Part shown: piece after piece, positions 7,041 through 9,852 of the stretch
Layout of the letters: each line of letters starts with the position of its first letter
Position numbering within the stretch: position 1 is the stretch's first letter
Source: Gemmatimonadaceae bacterium
Lineage (GTDB): Bacteria; Latescibacterota; UBA2968; UBA8231
Direction: 5' to 3'
NCBI GenBank assembly: GCA_002726335.1
Contig: PBSR01000130.1
Coordinates: forward strand, 1 to 9,852
DNA length: 9,852 nt
Notes under the pieces: generated by a model
Databases searched by the model: none
The model's input: the letters and a program-made list of their open reading frames with translations, nothing else
Told to the model about the DNA's origin: nothing
Made by a program: the position numbers and the translations under genes

Positions 7041-7191
7041 GACTTCCTCTCGCATCATCTGTGTTGGTGGACGGTTGCGGGCCAAGATATGCGATGTCGC
7101 CTGTCGCAGCAGACAGTAGACTCTCGATTCACTACCGTTGGTGTGCCAGCTGTGCCTGAGCGCAACATACGCCACCTGACGCCAGCTATTG
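7041..7191. promoter_or_regulatory. Divergent intergenic region upstream of the transporter operon
   Basis: This 151-base gap between the serine hydrolase (minus) and the transporter operon (plus) probably holds promoters for both. It contains a short inverted repeat, CTGTC 7101-7105 and GACAG 7112-7116, and a direct repeat of TGTGCC at 7142-7147 and 7151-7156, either of which could be an operator. No clear -35/-10 pair is visible: TTGGTG at 7138-7143 is the best -35-like hexamer and has no good partner. Confidence 0.3.
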
Positions 7192-9510
7192 ATGACTCCA
7201 GAACCCGACCCATCCTGCCGACGCCACCCGCTGGTGCCCGGTGTCAGTTGCCTGATCGCACTCTTGACGCTCGCCCTTCCCCTCACGGCCACTGGCGAGT
7301 CCTCCTCCGGGGACACGGCGCCGCGGAAGGTCGTCTTCTGGAATTTGTTCACCAGCGGCTCCAGTTACGACGTCGTCGTCGAGCTCGTCGATCGTTTCAA
7401 CCGGTCTCAGTCCGAGTTCGTCGTCGAGCAGGTCGACGTCCCGTACAGCCACATCATCGCCAAGATCCTGCCCGCCGTCGCCGGGGGTGTGGCCCCCGAT
7501 CTGACCGTTTTCGACCGCTTCCAGGTCGCCAGTTACGCGGCGCGCAACGCCTTCCAGTCCATGGACGAATACGCCCGGCGCGACGGGGTTCGCGGCGAAG
7601 ACTTCTTCGAGGCGCCGTGGCAGGAGTGCCTCTACGATGGCCGCCTCTACGCCGTGCCCTACGACACGGACGTGCGGCTTCTCTACTACAACCGCGAGCT
7701 CTTCCGCCAGGCCGGACTCGATCCGGATCGTCCCCCGCGCACGTGGAGTGAAATGCGGGAGATGTCCCGCAAGCTGACACGTCGCCGACCCGACGGGCGC
7801 CTCGAACAGATCGGGGCTGTCCCCATCTGGGGCAACACCGGGCTCTACCTCTACTGCTGGCAGAAGGAGGGACGTTTCCTCGCCGACGATGGCCGCCGCG
7901 TCACCCTCGATGACCCGCGTAATGTCGAAGCCCTGACGTGGATCCGGGACTATGTGCGCGAGTATGGCATCGAGCAGCTGCTGAGCCTGCAGACCGGGTT
8001 CGGCGCCGACAGTCAGAACCCCTTCATCACGGGTCGCATCGCCATGATCGTCCTCGATGTGGGTACGCTGACCATGCTCGAGCGGTATGGCGCCGATCTC
8101 GACTGGGCCGCGGCCCCGGCTCCCTATGCCGATGACGGAGTGCCCGCCACCTGGTCGGGTGGCTTCAGCCTCGTCATGCCACGAGGCAGCAAGCAGCCGG
8201 AGGGGGCCTGGCGCTTCGCCCGCTTCATCCTGCGCGATGAATCGCAGCGTTTCATGGCGACCTCGAGTAACAAGCTGCCCGCCCTGCTGAGTGCCGGCAA
8301 CGATCCATTCTTCCAGTCGAGCCCCTTCTGGCGGCTGGCCATCGACCAGATGCGCTTCTCTCACTACCGGCCCGTGTCGGCCGTCGGTGCCGCCCTGAGC
8401 ACGGAGATGGGGGTGGCCGTGGACCAGGTCATCCACGGCAAGCTGTCACCGCAGGAAGCGTTGACCGTGGCCACGCGCGAGACCCAGGCTCAGCTCGACC
8501 GATTCCTCGACAAGGATCGCGGTGACCCCGTCGACTGGTCGGCCATCTATCTGACACTGGGACTCGTGCTGGCAGCCGCGCTCATCTGGCGGGGGGTGGT
8601 CAGCGGTCGTCGAATTGGCGCCATGACCCTGCACCGGCGCCAGGCCTGGGCCGGCTACCTGTTCGCCCTTCCCGCCCTGCTCGGCCTGCTGATCTTCACC
8701 GTGGGACCGATCGTCACGACGTTCGTCTACAGCTTCACCCGCTACGAGATCATCACGCCGGCGACCTGGGAAGGTGTCGACAACTACGTCCGGCTTTTCA
8801 CCACCGACCGCTACTTCCTGATCGCCCTGTGGAACACCCTCTACTTCACCGCGATCTCGGTACCGGTGAGCATCGCCATGTCCCTGGGTCTGGCCATGTT
8901 GCTCAACCGGCCCATTCGGGGCCGCGCCATATATCGCGCCCTCTTCTACCTGCCCACCGTCGTACCCCTCGTGGCCGGCAGCCTGTTGTGGGCCTGGCTA
9001 TTTAACGGTGAGTACGGCCTCATCAACATCGTCCTCGGGTACCTGGGGCTGCCCCAGCTGCCGTGGTTGACGTCGGAACATCTGTCGAAGCCGGCTCTCG
9101 TCATCATGGGTCTGTGGAATGCGGGGGGCGGCATGATCATCTTCCTCGCCGCCCTGCAGGGCGTGCCCCGATCCCTGCAGGAGGCGGCGCGGCTCGACGG
9201 CGCCGGCCGCTGGGCCTCCTTCCGCCACGTCACCCTGCCGATGATTTCGCCGGCCATGTTCTTCATGACGGTGATGGGTCTGATCGGCTCGCTCCAGGTC
9301 TTCGCCCAGGCCTACCTGATGACGAACGGCGGACCGGTGAACTCAACCCTGTTCTACGTCCTGCACCTGTTTCGCGAGGCTTTCCAGAATCTGCACATGG
9401 GCACGGCTTCGGCCATGGCCTGGGTGCTGTTCCTCGTGATCCTCACCATCACCGGCGTCCAGTTCGTCGTCGGCAAGCGCTGGGTCTACTATGAGGGGGG
9501 CGTGAAATGA
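7192..9510 (+). CDS. Fused sugar-binding protein and MalF-type ABC permease
   Basis: This 772-residue polypeptide combines two normally separate parts of a CUT1-type carbohydrate importer. Residues 10-35 form a signal peptide (RR, then a hydrophobic run ending LPLTATG; no lipobox). Residues about 45-440 are a family 1 solute-binding protein: KVVFWNLFTSGSSYD (46-60), APDLTVFDRF (101-110), DGRLYAVPYDTDVRLLYYNRELF (149-171), FITGRIAMIVLDVG (278-291). Residues 451-469 are a membrane helix, followed by basic residues (473-483). A MalF-like permease then follows, with six helices near 488-512, 543-570, 581-603, 634-656, 685-708 and 740-760. Its EAA loop EAARLDGAGRWASFRHVTLP (664-683) is where the ATPase docks. 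No frameshift is needed. ATG 7192 and TTG 7189 are both possible, and no Shine-Dalgarno is visible. The substrate is unknown, probably an oligosaccharide or similar. It is translationally coupled to the next permease. Confidence 0.93.
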   Translation: MTPEPDPSCRRHPLVPGVSCLIALLTLALPLTATGESSSGDTAPRKVVFWNLFTSGSSYDVVVELVDRFNRSQSEFVVEQVDVPYSHIIAKILPAVAGGVAPDLTVFDRFQVASYAARNAFQSMDEYARRDGVRGEDFFEAPWQECLYDGRLYAVPYDTDVRLLYYNRELFRQAGLDPDRPPRTWSEMREMSRKLTRRRPDGRLEQIGAVPIWGNTGLYLYCWQKEGRFLADDGRRVTLDDPRNVEALTWIRDYVREYGIEQLLSLQTGFGADSQNPFITGRIAMIVLDVGTLTMLERYGADLDWAAAPAPYADDGVPATWSGGFSLVMPRGSKQPEGAWRFARFILRDESQRFMATSSNKLPALLSAGNDPFFQSSPFWRLAIDQMRFSHYRPVSAVGAALSTEMGVAVDQVIHGKLSPQEALTVATRETQAQLDRFLDKDRGDPVDWSAIYLTLGLVLAAALIWRGVVSGRRIGAMTLHRRQAWAGYLFALPALLGLLIFTVGPIVTTFVYSFTRYEIITPATWEGVDNYVRLFTTDRYFLIALWNTLYFTAISVPVSIAMSLGLAMLLNRPIRGRAIYRALFYLPTVVPLVAGSLLWAWLFNGEYGLINIVLGYLGLPQLPWLTSEHLSKPALVIMGLWNAGGGMIIFLAALQGVPRSLQEAARLDGAGRWASFRHVTLPMISPAMFFMTVMGLIGSLQVFAQAYLMTNGGPVNSTLFYVLHLFREAFQNLHMGTASAMAWVLFLVILTITGVQFVVGKRWVYYEGGVK

Positions 9511-9852
9511 GCGACGCCACCCACCCTCGAGATCTCTGGCGTGACGCTGCCTGGCACGCCCTGCTCATCGGACTGCTCGTCGTATTCCTCGGACCCTTCT
9601 TCTGGCTCGTGAGCACGTCCTTCAAGACCGACACCGCCATGTTCCGGCTACCACCCCAGTGGTGGCCCCAGCCGCTGACCTTCGAGCACTATCGTGCGGT
9701 CTTTGGTCAGTTCCCCTTCTTCCGCTACCTCGTCAACACGATGATCATCGTCGGCGCCTCGACTCTGGGCACGCTGGTGAGCTGCTCCATGGCAGCCTAT
9801 GCCTTCAGTCGCCTGCACTGGCCCGATCGGGCCCTGTTCTTCGGCCTCGTGC
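9507..9852 (+). CDS. MalG-type carbohydrate ABC permease, N-terminal part (cut by right edge)
   Basis: ATG 9507 overlaps the stop of the fused binding protein-permease gene (ATGA, four bases), a sign of translational coupling. 115 codons are visible before the window ends. The protein begins MSDATHPRDLWRDAAWHALL, followed by a first membrane helix (about 19-37, LLIGLLVVFLGPFFWLV). Next come the CUT1 MalG signature STSFKTDTAMF (38-48) and the downstream pattern PPQWWPQPLTFEHYRAVF (51-68). A second helix starts with NTMIIVGASTLGTLV (79-93) and continues into AAYAFSRLHWP, as in the MalG/UgpE family. It should pair with the MalF-like half of the preceding protein to form the membrane channel. The EAA loop lies beyond the window. 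Confidence 0.93.
   Translation, partial: MSDATHPRDLWRDAAWHALLIGLLVVFLGPFFWLVSTSFKTDTAMFRLPPQWWPQPLTFEHYRAVFGQFPFFRYLVNTMIIVGASTLGTLVSCSMAAYAFSRLHWPDRALFFGLV

Noticed and set aside
6273..7751. 492-codon plus-strand open frame across the serine hydrolase and the start of the transporter
   Set aside because: It is antisense to the hydrolase, which has clear SxxK, Tyr and WGG motifs, and out of frame with the transporter. Its translation becomes arginine-rich low-complexity sequence.
7186..8436. 416-codon minus-strand open frame opposite the binding-protein domain
   Set aside because: It mirrors the codon bias of the plus-strand gene, whose domain content is unambiguous; no motif is seen in the antisense translation.
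8446..8640. Possible frameshift or misjoin creating the binding protein-permease fusion
   Set aside because: The frame is continuous, and the junction encodes a plausible membrane helix plus positively charged residues giving a consistent topology. An artefact would not be expected to produce this.

Overview
This is a GC-rich stretch of bacterial chromosome with seven supportable protein-coding genes (two cut by the window edges) and one short gene or gene remnant. I see no RNA genes, insertion sequences, CRISPR arrays or phage genes. The mix of an uroporphyrinogen-decarboxylase-like protein with a DLW...GTLP N-terminus, an Asp-box (sialidase-type) protein, an unclassified TIM-barrel glycosidase-like protein, a UxaA tail, an EstB-like serine hydrolase and a CUT1 sugar importer resembles carbohydrate-degrading uncultured phyla such as Latescibacterota, Poribacteria or Planctomycetota. 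That placement is inference from gene content only.

Layout, left to right. 1-302 (minus): 5' end of a UroD-like gene running off the left edge. 303-820: about 520 bases without a convincing gene, holding three short inverted repeats ahead of dxs. 821-2791 (plus): complete dxs, first enzyme of the MEP isoprenoid pathway. 2812-3915 (minus): Asp-box beta-propeller protein, convergent with dxs. 4072-5655 (plus): TIM-barrel glycosidase-like protein, divergent from the propeller gene. 5680-5838 (plus): a 52-residue piece matching the C-terminus of altronate/galactarate dehydratases (UxaA/GarD). 5871-7040 (minus): beta-lactamase-fold serine hydrolase/esterase. 7192-9510 (plus): one polypeptide joining a periplasmic sugar-binding protein to a MalF-type permease. 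9507-9852 (plus): start of the MalG-type partner permease, overlapping by ATGA and cut by the right edge.

How they may work together: the right half encodes a carbohydrate ABC importer whose binding protein is built into one permease. The neighbouring propeller and TIM-barrel proteins show no signal peptides, so they would act in the cytoplasm, possibly on imported material. No ATPase or transcriptional regulator is visible. dxs looks like a housekeeping gene beside this catabolic set. The most notable points are the binding protein-permease fusion with an extra membrane helix in exactly the position topology requires, and the isolated UxaA tail lying in the same reading frame as the gene before it.
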